From NCBI RefSeq assembly GCF_020075705.1, contig NZ_JAIQUM010000021.1, positions 1 through 64,000 of the forward strand: a stretch of DNA of 64,000 bases, given 5' to 3'. The notes beneath the pieces were generated by a model. It worked only from the letters and a program-made list of their open reading frames with translations. It ran no database searches and was not told the origin of the DNA. This stretch comes from Metabacillus rhizolycopersici. GTDB taxonomy: Bacteria > Bacillota > Bacilli > Bacillales > Bacillaceae. Of this stretch, positions 23,681 to 33,090 are shown piece by piece (the stretch's first letter is position 1; each line of letters starts with the position of its first letter). The translations under genes and the position numbers were made by a program.

Positions 23681-24460
23681 TTAAATCACCTTGGCATATT
23701 CTTTTTCGTTTTTGTTTAACAAACGTAAACCTAAATAAAGGACGAGCACTGATACAATTGTTAAAATAAATAACGGTAAAAACTCAGGTGGTCTTCCGTA
23801 AATTAATATATCTCGATAGGATTCCAAAAATGTTGTAAATGGATTCAAGTACAAATATGGTACTAGACTTTTTGGTACATCACTTAATTCAAAAAGTACA
23901 GGTGATAAATACATAAGTACTCTCGATATATATTGCATCATGTTTTTAACATCTTTAATAAAAACACCTAGATGTGCTAAGAAAATCATAACACCTAACA
24001 AGCAGAATGCATTTATCAGAAAAACTAATGGAAAATAAAGGGCATTCCAAGTGAAGTCGATTCCATATATAAACAAGAAAAGGAATAGCATAACAACACT
24101 AATTATATATTTAATACAGTTAACTAATAAGCGGACGATAATAAAGATTATTTTTGGAACATAAACCTGTTGTAAAATATTCCCTTTAGATGATATAGCA
24201 TTTGTTCCGTCGACAAGAGAAGCCGTTACAAACTTAAGTGGAATCAACCCTGTGAAGATAATAACAGGATAATTTGGTCCTCCTCTATCTAAGATCAAAA
24301 CGACTAAAAAGTAAAAAACAGCCATATAGAATATCGGATCTAATACCCACCATAGAAAACCAAAATACGTTCTTGAAGTATTCGCTTTAAAATCAGAAGT
24401 AGTTAAGTGATAAATTAAATCTTTGTTGGTTTTAATGGCTTTTATTGTATCAATAAACAT
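23681..24460 (-). CDS. polysaccharide/teichoic acid ABC exporter permease (TagG/Wzm-like)
   Basis: Membrane subunit of the exporter. The 259 residues have about six transmembrane helices and the ABC-2 family pattern. The N-terminal segment is NTSRTYFGFLWWVLDPIFYM (residues 28-47), with LNPFTTFLESYRDIL near 205 and the ending LRLLNKNEKEYAKVI. TAGGAGAA precedes the ATG. It heads a three-gene unit: permease, ATPase, transferase. Together with tagO and mnaA it could export wall teichoic acid or another TagO-primed polymer. I infer the substrate class but not the polymer. Confidence 0.93.
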   Translation of the reverse strand: MFIDTIKAIKTNKDLIYHLTTSDFKANTSRTYFGFLWWVLDPIFYMAVFYFLVVLILDRGGPNYPVIIFTGLIPLKFVTASLVDGTNAISSKGNILQQVYVPKIIFIIVRLLVNCIKYIISVVMLFLFLFIYGIDFTWNALYFPLVFLINAFCLLGVMIFLAHLGVFIKDVKNMMQYISRVLMYLSPVLFELSDVPKSLVPYLYLNPFTTFLESYRDILIYGRPPEFLPLFILTIVSVLVLYLGLRLLNKNEKEYAKVI

Positions 24461-24631
24461 ACACGTTCTCCTAACCTACAAAATGTTGCATCTTTATAAT
24501 AATAAACTTTGTTCATACAGCTTTCAAGTTTTACATTATGAATCACTATCGTCTCCAAAGAATACTCCCAATAGACAAAGATCACTATGATAAGTCTCTT
24601 TTTTACTGCTTTCACACGATACTTTTAGCTT

Positions 24632-24661
24632 AAAATGCGACCATAATTCATTATGGTCGCA
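24632..24661 (-). terminator. terminator after the UDP-ManNAc dehydrogenase gene
   Basis: TGCGACCATAAT / ATTATGGTCGCA with TTTT on the minus strand, about 40 bases past the stop codon. Confidence 0.8.
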
Positions 24662-24697
24662 GAGTGAAATCATATGAAGATGTCTACATATGGCTTA

Positions 24698-25954
24698 TCA
24701 AATATATTGATAAAGATTACCAAAGTTAATGTACGAAACATCCTCTGGGTAATTTTTCACAATATTTTTTGTATCAAAGATTTGTTTTACTGCCATTCCA
24801 GCTAAGTCATTTGTCTCGATAGATTTAAATTCGCTGTGGTCTGTTAAAACTAACACTAAGCTTGAATTTTTAACAGCGACTTCTATATCCTTTTCAACCC
24901 AATCCTTTTTGACATGTGGGTCATATGCAACAACTTCCTTTGCACCTGCAGCTTTCAACTCTCCATAAATATCCATTGCTGGACTTTCACGGACATCGTC
25001 CACATTTCCTTTATACGTAAGACCAAACACTGTGATTTTTTTGTCTTCAATTCCACCAAGAATCTTTGCTACTTGCTCAACAACAAATGAAGGCATTGAA
25101 ACGTTAATATCTCGAGCCTGATAAATTAGTTTCGCTTGCTCTGGTGCTTCTGCTACAATAAAATAAGGATCAACAGCTAAGCAGTGACCACCTACTCCAG
25201 GACCTGGCGAATGCAAGTTTACACGAGGATGCTTATTTGCCATTTCAATAACATCTAACGCATTTATTCCTAGTTTTGTACAGATTTTAACAAGTTCATT
25301 TGCCAATGAGATATTGACATCACGATACGTATTTTCCATAAGCTTAGACATTTCAGCCGTTTTCGCATCAGTTAAAATCAGCTCTCCTTGAACAAACGTA
25401 CGATAAACGTTTGCACCTGCTTCTTTACAAGCTTCTGTTACTCCACCAATAATACGGTTGTTATAGATTAACTCATGCATAATTTGGCCAGGTAGTACCC
25501 TTTCTGGACAATGTACAAGGAAAAGATCTTCGCCGATTGTAAAACCCGCTTTTTCTAACAGTGGTTTTACATGATCATCTGTCGTACGTGGAGCAATTGT
25601 AGATTCAACAATGACTATGTTATTCTTTTCAAGATATGGAATCATGTTTTCTACTGCACTTAATACATATTTTAAATCAACTGATTTATATTGATCATCT
25701 TTATTTGGTGTAGGCACAGCAATAATAAATGCATCCGCCTTTTCAGGTTCTGTGGAAGCTTTAAATTTGCCTGTTTCCATAACTTCTTCTAAAGCTTCTT
25801 GTAAACCAGGCTCTTCAATATGAATTTTGCCGTGATTTAATGAGTCAACAACTTCTTGTTGGACATCTACACCAATCACGTCAACTCCATGCTTTGCAAA
25901 CATAATTGAAGTCGGCAGGCCAATATAACCGAGACCAATTGTTACTAACTTCAT
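24698..25954 (-). CDS. UDP-N-acetylmannosamine dehydrogenase (WecC-like)
   Basis: NAD-dependent four-electron oxidation of UDP-ManNAc to UDP-ManNAcA. The ATG at 25954 (GGAGG eight bases upstream) gives 418 residues. It has a Rossmann motif VTIGLGYIGLPTS at the N-terminus, VHCPERVLPGQIMHEL near residue 160 and the catalytic-cysteine segment GPGVGGHCLAVDPYF near 255. That last form (HCLAVDPYF) is typical of WecC-type rather than UDP-glucose dehydrogenases, which have GSCFPKDT. Substrate assignment is from family knowledge plus the presence of mnaA. Repeats lie upstream. Confidence 0.93.
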   Translation of the reverse strand: MKLVTIGLGYIGLPTSIMFAKHGVDVIGVDVQQEVVDSLNHGKIHIEEPGLQEALEEVMETGKFKASTEPEKADAFIIAVPTPNKDDQYKSVDLKYVLSAVENMIPYLEKNNIVIVESTIAPRTTDDHVKPLLEKAGFTIGEDLFLVHCPERVLPGQIMHELIYNNRIIGGVTEACKEAGANVYRTFVQGELILTDAKTAEMSKLMENTYRDVNISLANELVKICTKLGINALDVIEMANKHPRVNLHSPGPGVGGHCLAVDPYFIVAEAPEQAKLIYQARDINVSMPSFVVEQVAKILGGIEDKKITVFGLTYKGNVDDVRESPAMDIYGELKAAGAKEVVAYDPHVKKDWVEKDIEVAVKNSSLVLVLTDHSEFKSIETNDLAGMAVKQIFDTKNIVKNYPEDVSYINFGNLYQYI

Positions 25955-26046
25955 ATCCAATTTCCTCCAGTATATACCAAAATGTTAAAATTACTCCTTA
26001 CAACATTACAACTTAGACAAATCCATGTCAATAATGTCGTTGCCTC

Positions 26047-26190
26047 TAAGAAAAGCGCAAGCGCCTTGTTCAGCCCCGACATGCATAAGACGATCAGGAA
26101 TAGAAGGTGTTCTCTGCCTTCAATTCCTGAGTGGCTTAGACCCAAGAGGAGCTAGGACGCTTGCGCTGGACACGAAAACTAAGTCAAAAA
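26047..26190 (+). repeat. dispersed foldback repeat, copy 3
   Basis: Full unit with the middle hairpin ATCAGGAATAGAAGG / CCTTCAATTCCTGA and the ACACGAAAACTAAGTC tail. Confidence 0.88.
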
Positions 26191-26360
26191 ACTTATTCTC
26201 TAAGAAAAGGGCAAATTAGACACTTGAGCCTTGAATGCGCTCTTTATCTTCAAGCCTAGACCTTAGAAGCAGTTACGAACGATTACGTTAAGTGCTCAGG
26301 ACGTTAGAGTTAGACATAAAGCCCAAATCTAAAATGTCATAATTCCGACGATATCACTTA

Positions 26361-26505
26361 AGAACAAAAGCGGAAGCGCCTTGATCAGCCTAAGGCAGGC
26401 ATAAGACGCGCATGAATAGAAGGTGTTCTTTGCCCTCAATTCATGCGTGGCCGGACGCTTGCGCTGGTTGTCGTGTGCTTATCCCCAGTACAAGAATTTT
26501 ATAGT
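26361..26505 (+). repeat. dispersed foldback repeat, copy 4
   Basis: Full unit with middle hairpin GCGCATGAATAGAAGG / CCTCAATTCATGCGTGG and the second tail type (TGTCGTGTGCTTATCC ... AAGAATTTTATAG). It ends just past the following transferase gene. Confidence 0.88.
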
Positions 26506-26517
26506 TTTCCTATAACA

Positions 26518-28125
26518 CTAAGAAATGATTTCATTTAATTCAGAACGAATCATCTTATTCTTACTACACTGATGACGTACACGATTTGCAGCTCTATTCG
26601 ATTTAGTTAGAAAATCCTCAGGATTATGATATAAATGTTCAATCGCGTTTGCTAAACCGATGTAATCTTCATTAGATGCTAAAAAGCCACACGACTCGTC
26701 AATGAACTCAGGGATTGCACAAATACCGTTTGTTACTGGCACAAGCCCACTTGACATAGCCTCCCCTAATGATACCCCTTGGGAATCCATCCGAGAAGGA
26801 CACAAAAAGATTCCGTGTGTTTTATGTTGTTCAGCAATTTGCTCTTGTGATAAAAAGTAATTATGAAGATGTACATTTGGAATATTACGTATCGGTTCTA
26901 CAACTTCATCGAACAACGGTCCTTGCCCATATATATCAAAATCAAGATCATTAAAAAATGGCCGATCTTTTAAAGCTAATATGGCTTTCACGGTTAAATC
27001 ATTCGCATACGTTCGTGATGCAAATGGACGTATTGTTAAAATTCGCTTTCTTTGTTCGGCCGTTTTTTCAACATAATTGAATAATTCATCATCAATTACA
27101 TTATGAATAACCTTATAATTTTTCACGATCGAATTTGTGTCTTTTTCCGCAATCTTTTCTTTATACCAATTCGACACAAAGATAAATTTTATGTCATCAT
27201 CATCTGTTGTATAAAGTTTACGCATAAAGTCTAACTGCTTTTGATTTCCATCCGCTTGATTAAGGGCTGAACGTAGGCTTTTTGTATTCTGATAAAAGTT
27301 AAACCATCGACGATACCATTTTGTTGTTTCATACCCATGAACCCACACTAGCTTTGGTGTTTGTTTTGCTTGAGACTTGCGAACGGCACCATACATACGT
27401 TCATTGATAAAGTGGAAGAATATCTTTTTATAAGGCTTTACATTCAACAAGTTTACCAATTCATCTTCACCACTAATAAAAACAGGGATGCCTTCAAACG
27501 TATACGAAGCAATGCTCCCCGGTGAAGTATTTAGACGATAAATCTCTACATTGATACCTTTTTCAAGATAAGATAATGCTCTCCTATGGATGAACATATT
27601 TTGATAATAATTATTTTTTTCCGGATACACATTAGTGATAATTAAATAATCACGCTCAGGATTTTTTGTAAACAATTCCTTTTTACTATCAGCAATGGCA
27701 GTGTTATAAGTCGTAAGTGAAAATTCTGATATAGTCACTTCTCCATCTCCAGACAACCTCACTCCAACCGAATAGCTAACTGTAGTTTCTGGAAAGTTTA
27801 CAATCATTTCACTACCTAAGGGATTATAAACACTAAATACTTGTTTATTATTTTTATCGTATCCAACAATCACCTGTTGTATTTGCAAACTATTATTTGT
27901 TTCCCCATCTAGCTTTGCTACATAGGTTCTGTTTGTATTTATTTTATCTTTAAACACCTTTTTGTTATCGTAATAAATGATGATCGGCAGTGCATCCTTG
28001 TTTATCTGCTGTACTTTCATTTTTAGCACAGCAGAGTCAGCAATCAATACTTTATAGGTAGTGTTTGTTTGCTTAGGCCATTTATCTAAAAATTGAATGG
28101 ATTCAATTGAATCGTCTTTTAACAC
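26518..28125 (-). CDS. large GT4 glycosyltransferase with N-terminal beta domain
   Basis: This 535-residue protein has two parts. Residues 1-160 are beta-rich (KVLIADSAVLKMKVQQINKD ... VSYSVGVRLSGDGEVTISEF) and resemble an accessory sugar- or protein-binding domain. Residues 170-535 form a GT-B transferase with TNVYPEKNNYYQNMFIHRRA, KLVWVHGYETTKWYRRW, the C-lobe LTIRPFASRTYANDLTVKA and CPSRMDSQGVSLGEAMSSGL, which carries the E-X7-type donor site. The start is GTG with GAGGGG upstream. The fold of the N-terminal domain and the acceptor are unknown. It probably decorates a polymer or surface protein. Confidence 0.87.
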   Translation of the reverse strand: MLKDDSIESIQFLDKWPKQTNTTYKVLIADSAVLKMKVQQINKDALPIIIYYDNKKVFKDKINTNRTYVAKLDGETNNSLQIQQVIVGYDKNNKQVFSVYNPLGSEMIVNFPETTVSYSVGVRLSGDGEVTISEFSLTTYNTAIADSKKELFTKNPERDYLIITNVYPEKNNYYQNMFIHRRALSYLEKGINVEIYRLNTSPGSIASYTFEGIPVFISGEDELVNLLNVKPYKKIFFHFINERMYGAVRKSQAKQTPKLVWVHGYETTKWYRRWFNFYQNTKSLRSALNQADGNQKQLDFMRKLYTTDDDDIKFIFVSNWYKEKIAEKDTNSIVKNYKVIHNVIDDELFNYVEKTAEQRKRILTIRPFASRTYANDLTVKAILALKDRPFFNDLDFDIYGQGPLFDEVVEPIRNIPNVHLHNYFLSQEQIAEQHKTHGIFLCPSRMDSQGVSLGEAMSSGLVPVTNGICAIPEFIDESCGFLASNEDYIGLANAIEHLYHNPEDFLTKSNRAANRVRHQCSKNKMIRSELNEIIS

Positions 28126-28176
28126 TCTATTTCCCCTCCTGCTGAATACATACGAGAAGATTTGTATTTGGAATGA

Positions 28177-28536
28177 TTATTTTTTATTTCTAAGTCCCCA
28201 TAATCTCTTTTGTAATTTCCCTAATTTGGAATTCTCTAATTTATTTATTTTTTTCTTTAGATCATTGATTGTTTGTTCTTGTTCATCTATTGTGTTAATT
28301 AATTTTTCAGGAGAGAATCCTGATTCCTTAAATGATTCGAATTCTTTTTTACTTAAGAGCTCACCGATTTGTTCACGAGTTTCCACTTCATCTACAACAC
28401 GGGATAGAATTTCCTTAAATTCTTTCTCCATTTCTTTTTTATCCTCAATAAGTCGCTCAGTTAATTCTTTCAATTCTTCATATTCCTTTTTACTTATCGT
28501 AATCATTTCACGACCAATCACTGGAGTATTCCCCAT
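28177..28536 (-). CDS. small coiled-coil protein with LGKLQKRLW tail
   Basis: I do not recognise this gene. From the ATG at 28536 (GAGGAG eight bases upstream) it has 119 residues. It is almost all helical and charged (KKEYEELKELTERLIEDKKE; EQEQTINDLKKKINKLENSK), a clear coiled coil. It ends in SKLGKLQKRLWGLRNKK. The methyltransferase encoded at 31-32 kb ends in the similar SRFGRIQLKYWSLKKKI. The shared tail suggests both proteins dock on the same membrane or enzyme partner. It lies between two large transferases on the same strand. Confidence 0.75.
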   Translation of the reverse strand: MGNTPVIGREMITISKKEYEELKELTERLIEDKKEMEKEFKEILSRVVDEVETREQIGELLSKKEFESFKESGFSPEKLINTIDEQEQTINDLKKKINKLENSKLGKLQKRLWGLRNKK

Positions 28537-28889
28537 CCATTCTGCTCCTCTCATCATTACTTTCTGAACATGCTTTTCTTTGTCTCCCTACACCATTTAA
28601 ACAAATATAAGTATCTTTTTAAAGTACCGTATGACATTTTTAACTTATTTGTTATTTTGCTCAATACTTATTTATATAAATATGAAAGGTATAGCTATAA
28701 TTGGAATAATTCGTTAGATTTACAAAACAAAAGCGCAAGCGCCTTGATCAGCCCCGACAAGCATAAGACGATCAGGAATAGAAGGTGTTTTTTACCTTCA
28801 ATTCCTGATTGGCTTATGACATCGAGGGGCTAGGCGCTGGAGCTGGATGTCGTGCACTTATCCACAGTACAAGAATTTTATAATCACAT
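28537..28889. other. gene-free stretch upstream of the coiled-coil gene
   Basis: It is AT-rich from 28540 to 28720, where the promoter of the coiled-coil gene should lie, though no clear hexamers stand out. One foldback repeat follows. Apparent reading frames through the repeat lack ribosome sites. Confidence 0.5.
28724..28884 (+). repeat. dispersed foldback repeat, copy 5
   Basis: Full unit with middle hairpin ATCAGGAATAGAAGG / CCTTCAATTCCTGAT and the second tail type (GTGCACTTATCCACAGTAC ...). Confidence 0.88.
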
Positions 28890-28928
28890 AAAAAAAACAG
28901 AAAAATATGAGAACATATCTTTCTGTTT
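28890..28928 (-). terminator. terminator after the two-domain transferase
   Basis: ACAGAAAGATATG / CATATTTTTCTGT followed by an eight-base T run on the minus strand, just past the stop codon at 28944. Confidence 0.88.
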
Positions 28929-28943
28929 TGTCATTTCATTATC

Positions 28944-31145
28944 TTAAGAAAACTTTTTGTTAACTAACTGCTCATACACTCCTGCTGCTGCTTCGAAGTC
29001 ATTTAGTAGAGATAAGAAAGTAGCTTGTTCACTGTTACTTAAAATACTGCCTTCTTCATATATTCCCCATATATCAGTACCACTACCACTATAATCACTT
29101 AACTTAGATGGTAAATATGGATTGATTTCCTTATTATCCTTCGTTGTTGAATCATTGACAATTAAACAATCAAATTTAGTACATAAATTTAAAAATTTAT
29201 AAAAGTCAACGTACCCGTTTACGATAACATTATCCTCAAGTGGATCATTTTGAAGCTGTTCACTTAATTCATCAGGCTTAGATGTGAATACATGAATAAG
29301 CACTCTGTCTTTTACATTGTCTTTGGATAACTTAAGCCCCTCGAAAATATCATTTAAGTTTCGTTTGCTGTAGAAATTACCAAAGTACGCCAAGTTAACA
29401 TGTTCCTCTGATAATAACGGGTAGTTAAACTCTTCCATATGATAATATTTATCTGGTAGTGTTGGATGTGGATCAATTATTGCTTTCTTCTTAATAACAT
29501 CCTTAATTTCAGCAATTGGGAAAACATCCATCATATACTGTAACTGATTTTTGTTTGTGAAAATTAATTCATCTGCAAACACATAAGGTAAATATTCACA
29601 CCAGAAAAATAGATTATTCGTATTAGGTACAGGCATTCCAGCCTTTTTCACGTTTTCTTCCATCATTTTGATGTAGTCATTATCCGTAATGTCTACGTGT
29701 CTTTTTTTCGCTTCTATATCATATAGCAATGGATCTGAGAATTCTGCAATCCATTTCGATTCTGGATGTTTCATTTTATACTGAAAGGCAAGAAAATGCG
29801 ATGCTGCCCACATAGCACGGCTAAATACCTCTTTATGCACACCATTTTTTTTGACTAACTCCTCAATTTCTTTCATACCCATATCAACAAATGTTTTGAT
29901 ATCCTTCCAATTTGAAAAGCTTGAAGGGGATTTTATAGGTACACGAACATTGATTAAGTCATCAACCATTTTGTTTAAAGAGTAACTTTTATTTCGAACA
30001 CGATCCATTGTATTATAAACAACATCTGATACTTTCCCAGCTTCTCTCATACGTTTAGCCATTACATTACCAGCAGTATCATTATATGGTGGGAAACAAT
30101 AGGATACGACTAAACGTTCAACACGCTCCTGATTAATAAGATGGTAAGGGAAGTAAATGAATTTTCTACTAGCAAGCTCATCGATGATTCGATCATATTC
30201 ATCAGGGTGCTCATCATAGTATTTTTTCACAAACGAACCTTGTGCATTTATTTTACGTTCAATAAAATCTCTTTTACTAAATGGAAGGTCATCAACTTCT
30301 AGGAGATTATTTAACAAGGAAATAACATCTGCACGTTGTTTTATGTTGAAGTCGAATGTCATCGCTTGACGAGAAATCGAATTTTCTCTTAATGTTCGAT
30401 AGTAAACCACTTGTTTTGTAATAGGTGCTAATACATAGTTAAAATCATTTTTTACAAATAACTCTGTGAAAAATGCAATATCCTCTCCACTACGAAGTGT
30501 TTCATTGAATCGATATTTCTGTAAGTACATCGTCGGAATGAGCTTACATGCGCTGATTGTTAATACAGTATGTAATTTATAATATGCATGCTGTTTGCTT
30601 ATCACTGACTTTAATATTTGTCTATTAATTGGGTTCGATGTTTGAAGTTTTCCATCTGGCTCAACATTATAAATTTGCGAAACGACAATCGTGTCTTGCT
30701 TTGCAAGTTTATACATCTCTTCTAAAAAGTTATTCGAAAAATAATCATCATCATCGATAAACGTACAATATTGACGTGATGCTAAAGCAATGCCTTTATT
30801 GCGGGCAATGGAAGCCCCTGCTTCGTCAATCGAAATCACTTTGATATTTGTTAGCTGCTTATCATCGATTAGCTGGTTAATTAGTTTCTCACTATTGTCT
30901 TTTTCCCCATTAATCACAACGATAACTTCAAATAAAGAAGGATCAAGTGTTTGGCTTGCTAATGACTCTAAGCATTTTTGAATAAGTGCTTCACCTTTAT
31001 AGGTTGGCAAAATAATGCTAACGCCCTCTTCATAAAGTGGCTTCTCATTTTTTCGTATGATGTCTTCAGGTAATTCGTAACCAAGTTTTTTCGCGCGTGT
31101 AAGTCGTACCTTATTTAAACGTCTGAGTAGTTCCTCTTTCAGCAT
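28944..31145 (-). CDS. two-domain glycosyltransferase (GT2 plus GT-B)
   Basis: This 733-residue protein appears to join two transferases. Residues about 40-290 are a GT-A/GT2 domain with VSIILPTYKGEALIQKCLES, IARNKGIALASRQYCTFIDD and a DDDD metal site, then RSGEDIAFF. Residues about 345-733 look like a GT-B fold with LVVSYCFPPYNDTAGNVMAK, NLAYFGNFYSKRNLNDIFEG and YLPSKLSDYSGSGTDIW in place of the usual EX7E. The start overlaps the methyltransferase stop as TAATG, so they are coupled. This may build a repeating disaccharide. Specificity is unknown. Confidence 0.88.
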   Translation of the reverse strand: MLKEELLRRLNKVRLTRAKKLGYELPEDIIRKNEKPLYEEGVSIILPTYKGEALIQKCLESLASQTLDPSLFEVIVVINGEKDNSEKLINQLIDDKQLTNIKVISIDEAGASIARNKGIALASRQYCTFIDDDDYFSNNFLEEMYKLAKQDTIVVSQIYNVEPDGKLQTSNPINRQILKSVISKQHAYYKLHTVLTISACKLIPTMYLQKYRFNETLRSGEDIAFFTELFVKNDFNYVLAPITKQVVYYRTLRENSISRQAMTFDFNIKQRADVISLLNNLLEVDDLPFSKRDFIERKINAQGSFVKKYYDEHPDEYDRIIDELASRKFIYFPYHLINQERVERLVVSYCFPPYNDTAGNVMAKRMREAGKVSDVVYNTMDRVRNKSYSLNKMVDDLINVRVPIKSPSSFSNWKDIKTFVDMGMKEIEELVKKNGVHKEVFSRAMWAASHFLAFQYKMKHPESKWIAEFSDPLLYDIEAKKRHVDITDNDYIKMMEENVKKAGMPVPNTNNLFFWCEYLPYVFADELIFTNKNQLQYMMDVFPIAEIKDVIKKKAIIDPHPTLPDKYYHMEEFNYPLLSEEHVNLAYFGNFYSKRNLNDIFEGLKLSKDNVKDRVLIHVFTSKPDELSEQLQNDPLEDNVIVNGYVDFYKFLNLCTKFDCLIVNDSTTKDNKEINPYLPSKLSDYSGSGTDIWGIYEEGSILSNSEQATFLSLLNDFEAAAGVYEQLVNKKFS

Positions 31146-32131
31146 TATTTTTTACCTCTTCCAACAATTTTTTTCTTTAACGACCAATATTTTAATTGAA
31201 TTCTCCCAAATCGTGAACGTTTTAAAACATTATAGCGATGTTCTAATAAAGATATTTGCCTATTCAATTCTGCAATTTTATCAGACTTTGCAATTGCTGC
31301 TGTTAATGCCTCTTCTTCTCTATTTAATAATTCAACTGTTTCGATTTGAAGCTGACGAATATACTCTTCCTTCTCAAGAACAGATAATTTCAGTTCATCT
31401 ACTAAAGGTGCCTTCCTTTGAAGATCATCTGAATCCTTTTTATATTTATGATTATCTCGGATATACTGCTCTAATTGAGTTTTATACTCACGCTCAACCA
31501 CTTCAAAAGCATCTTCTAATTGACGAATTGCTTGCTCCGAATAAAGTGAATCATTCTTTTCAGATGACGCTTTACAAATAACCCCTACCCATTTCCCCAG
31601 ATATTCAACAGAATCTATAGAAAAATGAGCTCTTACTTGTTCAATCAATCGAGAATAATAATATGTACGTTTATGATCAATATAATCATTAATACCAAAC
31701 GGCACTGTGATAATCAATTTCCCATTATGTTTTACGTGCTTACTAACTTTTTGTAAAAATGCATTCGGATCACTAATATGCTCTAGCACTTCAGTTAATA
31801 AAACTGTATCATATTGATGCTTTATTTCATCATCAGTCATAAAATTTGCAAGGCGAAAAGTAACCAATTGCTGCACAGAAGAATGCTCATTTTCAAGTTC
31901 TTTTATAGCATATTCGATTGACTCACTTGAGATATCAATTCCGTCTACTCTTTTTCCTTCACGCCCTAGTAGTATTGAAGTAATTCCTTGAGAACAGCCG
32001 ATATCTAAAATGTTGTTCCCTTCTACATGTGTGACAATCCAATTAATACGTTCTCTTGTTTGTTTACTAAAATCTGTTCCCAAAGCTCCATAATAAGCTT
32101 CATTCACACGATCTATAGAAAGATTTCCCAA
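31145..32131 (-). CDS. SAM-dependent methyltransferase with C-terminal coiled coil
   Basis: A class I methyltransferase domain lies in about residues 25-200: NILDIGCSQGITSILLGREG is motif I, VDGIDISSESIEYA motif II and DTVLLTEVLEHISDPNAFLQ motif IV/post-I. A long coiled coil (about 215-300) follows. The protein ends in SRFGRIQLKYWSLKKKI, matching the tail of the 119-residue protein at 28.2 kb. Total 328 residues. The start is TTG with GGAGGAG upstream. It might cap a growing chain by methylation, with the coiled coil acting as a ruler, as in WbdD-type chain terminators. That is inference only. Confidence 0.86.
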   Translation of the reverse strand: MGNLSIDRVNEAYYGALGTDFSKQTRERINWIVTHVEGNNILDIGCSQGITSILLGREGKRVDGIDISSESIEYAIKELENEHSSVQQLVTFRLANFMTDDEIKHQYDTVLLTEVLEHISDPNAFLQKVSKHVKHNGKLIITVPFGINDYIDHKRTYYYSRLIEQVRAHFSIDSVEYLGKWVGVICKASSEKNDSLYSEQAIRQLEDAFEVVEREYKTQLEQYIRDNHKYKKDSDDLQRKAPLVDELKLSVLEKEEYIRQLQIETVELLNREEEALTAAIAKSDKIAELNRQISLLEHRYNVLKRSRFGRIQLKYWSLKKKIVGRGKK

Positions 32132-32299
32132 AATAACTCCTCCAATTAATGAACTAAAAGTATTTCTAGTTTATATATTAGTGCTTAGGCTTTGCATTTA
32201 GGTTTATTGTAATTCTTTAATAGGCTTCATTTATTATATCGAAGAAAGTCTAATTACAACAACATTAAAAAAGTTATATTCTTTGATAGGGAAAAGATT

Positions 32300-32470
32300 G
32301 GATAAACATAAACAAAAGCGTAAGCGCCTTGGTCAGCCCCGACAAACATAAGAAGCTTTTGAATAGAAGGCGTACTTTGCCTTCAATTCAAAAGTGGCTT
32401 ATGATCTCGAGGGGCTAGGCGCTGGAGCTGGATATCCTGCGCTTATCCACAGTTCAAGAATTTTACAATT
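32300..32470 (+). repeat. dispersed foldback repeat, copy 6
   Basis: Full unit with middle hairpin CTTTTGAATAGAAGG / CCTTCAATTCAAAAG and second-type tail (GCGCTTATCCACAG ... AAGAATTTTAC). Confidence 0.88.
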
Positions 32471-32471
32471 T

Positions 32472-32575
32472 GCTAAACATAAACAAAAGCATAAGCGCCT
32501 TGATCAGCCTCGGGCAAATAAGACGCTCTAGAATAGAAGGTGTTTTTTCACCTTCTATTCTAGAGCGTCCGCTGT
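32472..32575 (+). repeat. dispersed foldback repeat, copy 7 (3' part missing)
   Basis: Directly abuts copy 6. The 5' half and a perfect middle hairpin (GCTCTAGAATAGAAGGTG / CACCTTCTATTCTAGAGC) are present. The GGGGCTAGGCGCTGG half is absent. Confidence 0.82.
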
Positions 32576-32745
32576 TCTTTTACCTACAGAGTCGAAGCAT
32601 TGCTAGATGGCGCATAACCTTTTATTCCATTATATTCAATTCTACTTCAACCATTTATTTCGTTAAATAAAATGAAATCACATGTTGCATAATAAGTAAG
32701 ATAAATCTCAAATATTGTCGAACATAGACATCCATATTGCGGTAT

Positions 32746-32907
32746 TATAAAGCGAGACTTCCATCAGTGGGGGTTTTCCTTATCCCCCACTGATGGATAG
32801 CGAGACTTATCAGGCTTTTACGGGCAGTTATCCCCCACCTTCGCCTCTTTGTGATTCACTTAAGCTTAGAGGTGGAGGTATTACTGCCCGTTAATGCGGG
32901 ATAAAAA
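32746..32907. repeat. two-hairpin structured element, copy B
   Basis: It shares with copy A the edge TATAAAGCGAGACTTCCATC, the stem CCATCAGTGGGGG / CCCCCACTGATGG and the enclosing ACGGGCAGT / ACTGCCCGT stem, ending in GCGGGATAAAAA. It is shorter than copy A by the middle segment. Confidence 0.8.
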
Positions 32908-33090
32908 GTTATTCTTCCAATACCAAAAAACAAAATTCGACATATGCATCTGAACCTAAGAGATATCCGGTGGTTAAAACAAAGAGCACGATCGAATGGA
33001 ACCATATCGTAGGCTTTTAGTCTGACCATTTTTTGAAACAGTCAGATGAGAAGGACCAAACTCTTGATAGATTCAAGCTTTATACCATGC

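Larger units (their letters stand above)
25955..26517. other. gene-free stretch occupied by repeats
   Basis: It holds two full foldback repeats (copies 3 and 4) and, between them (26200-26330), a segment with a similar but strongly decayed layout (GGGCAAATTAGAC ... CTTCAAGCCTAGACC). No gene with a ribosome site is seen. Confidence 0.6.
32132..33090. other. nearly 1 kb without genes, rich in repeats
   Basis: It contains two tandem foldback repeats (copies 6 and 7, sharing even the flank TAAACATAAACAAAAGC) and copy B of the two-hairpin element. The methyltransferase promoter should lie in 32140-32300. 32910-33090 shows nothing I can name. Confidence 0.6.

Noticed and set aside
26025..32670. 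Small plus-strand frames at 26025-26219, 28570-28833 and 32470-32670
   Set aside because: They are translations of the foldback repeat (shared ALISLGQIRRS-type peptide) without ribosome sites.
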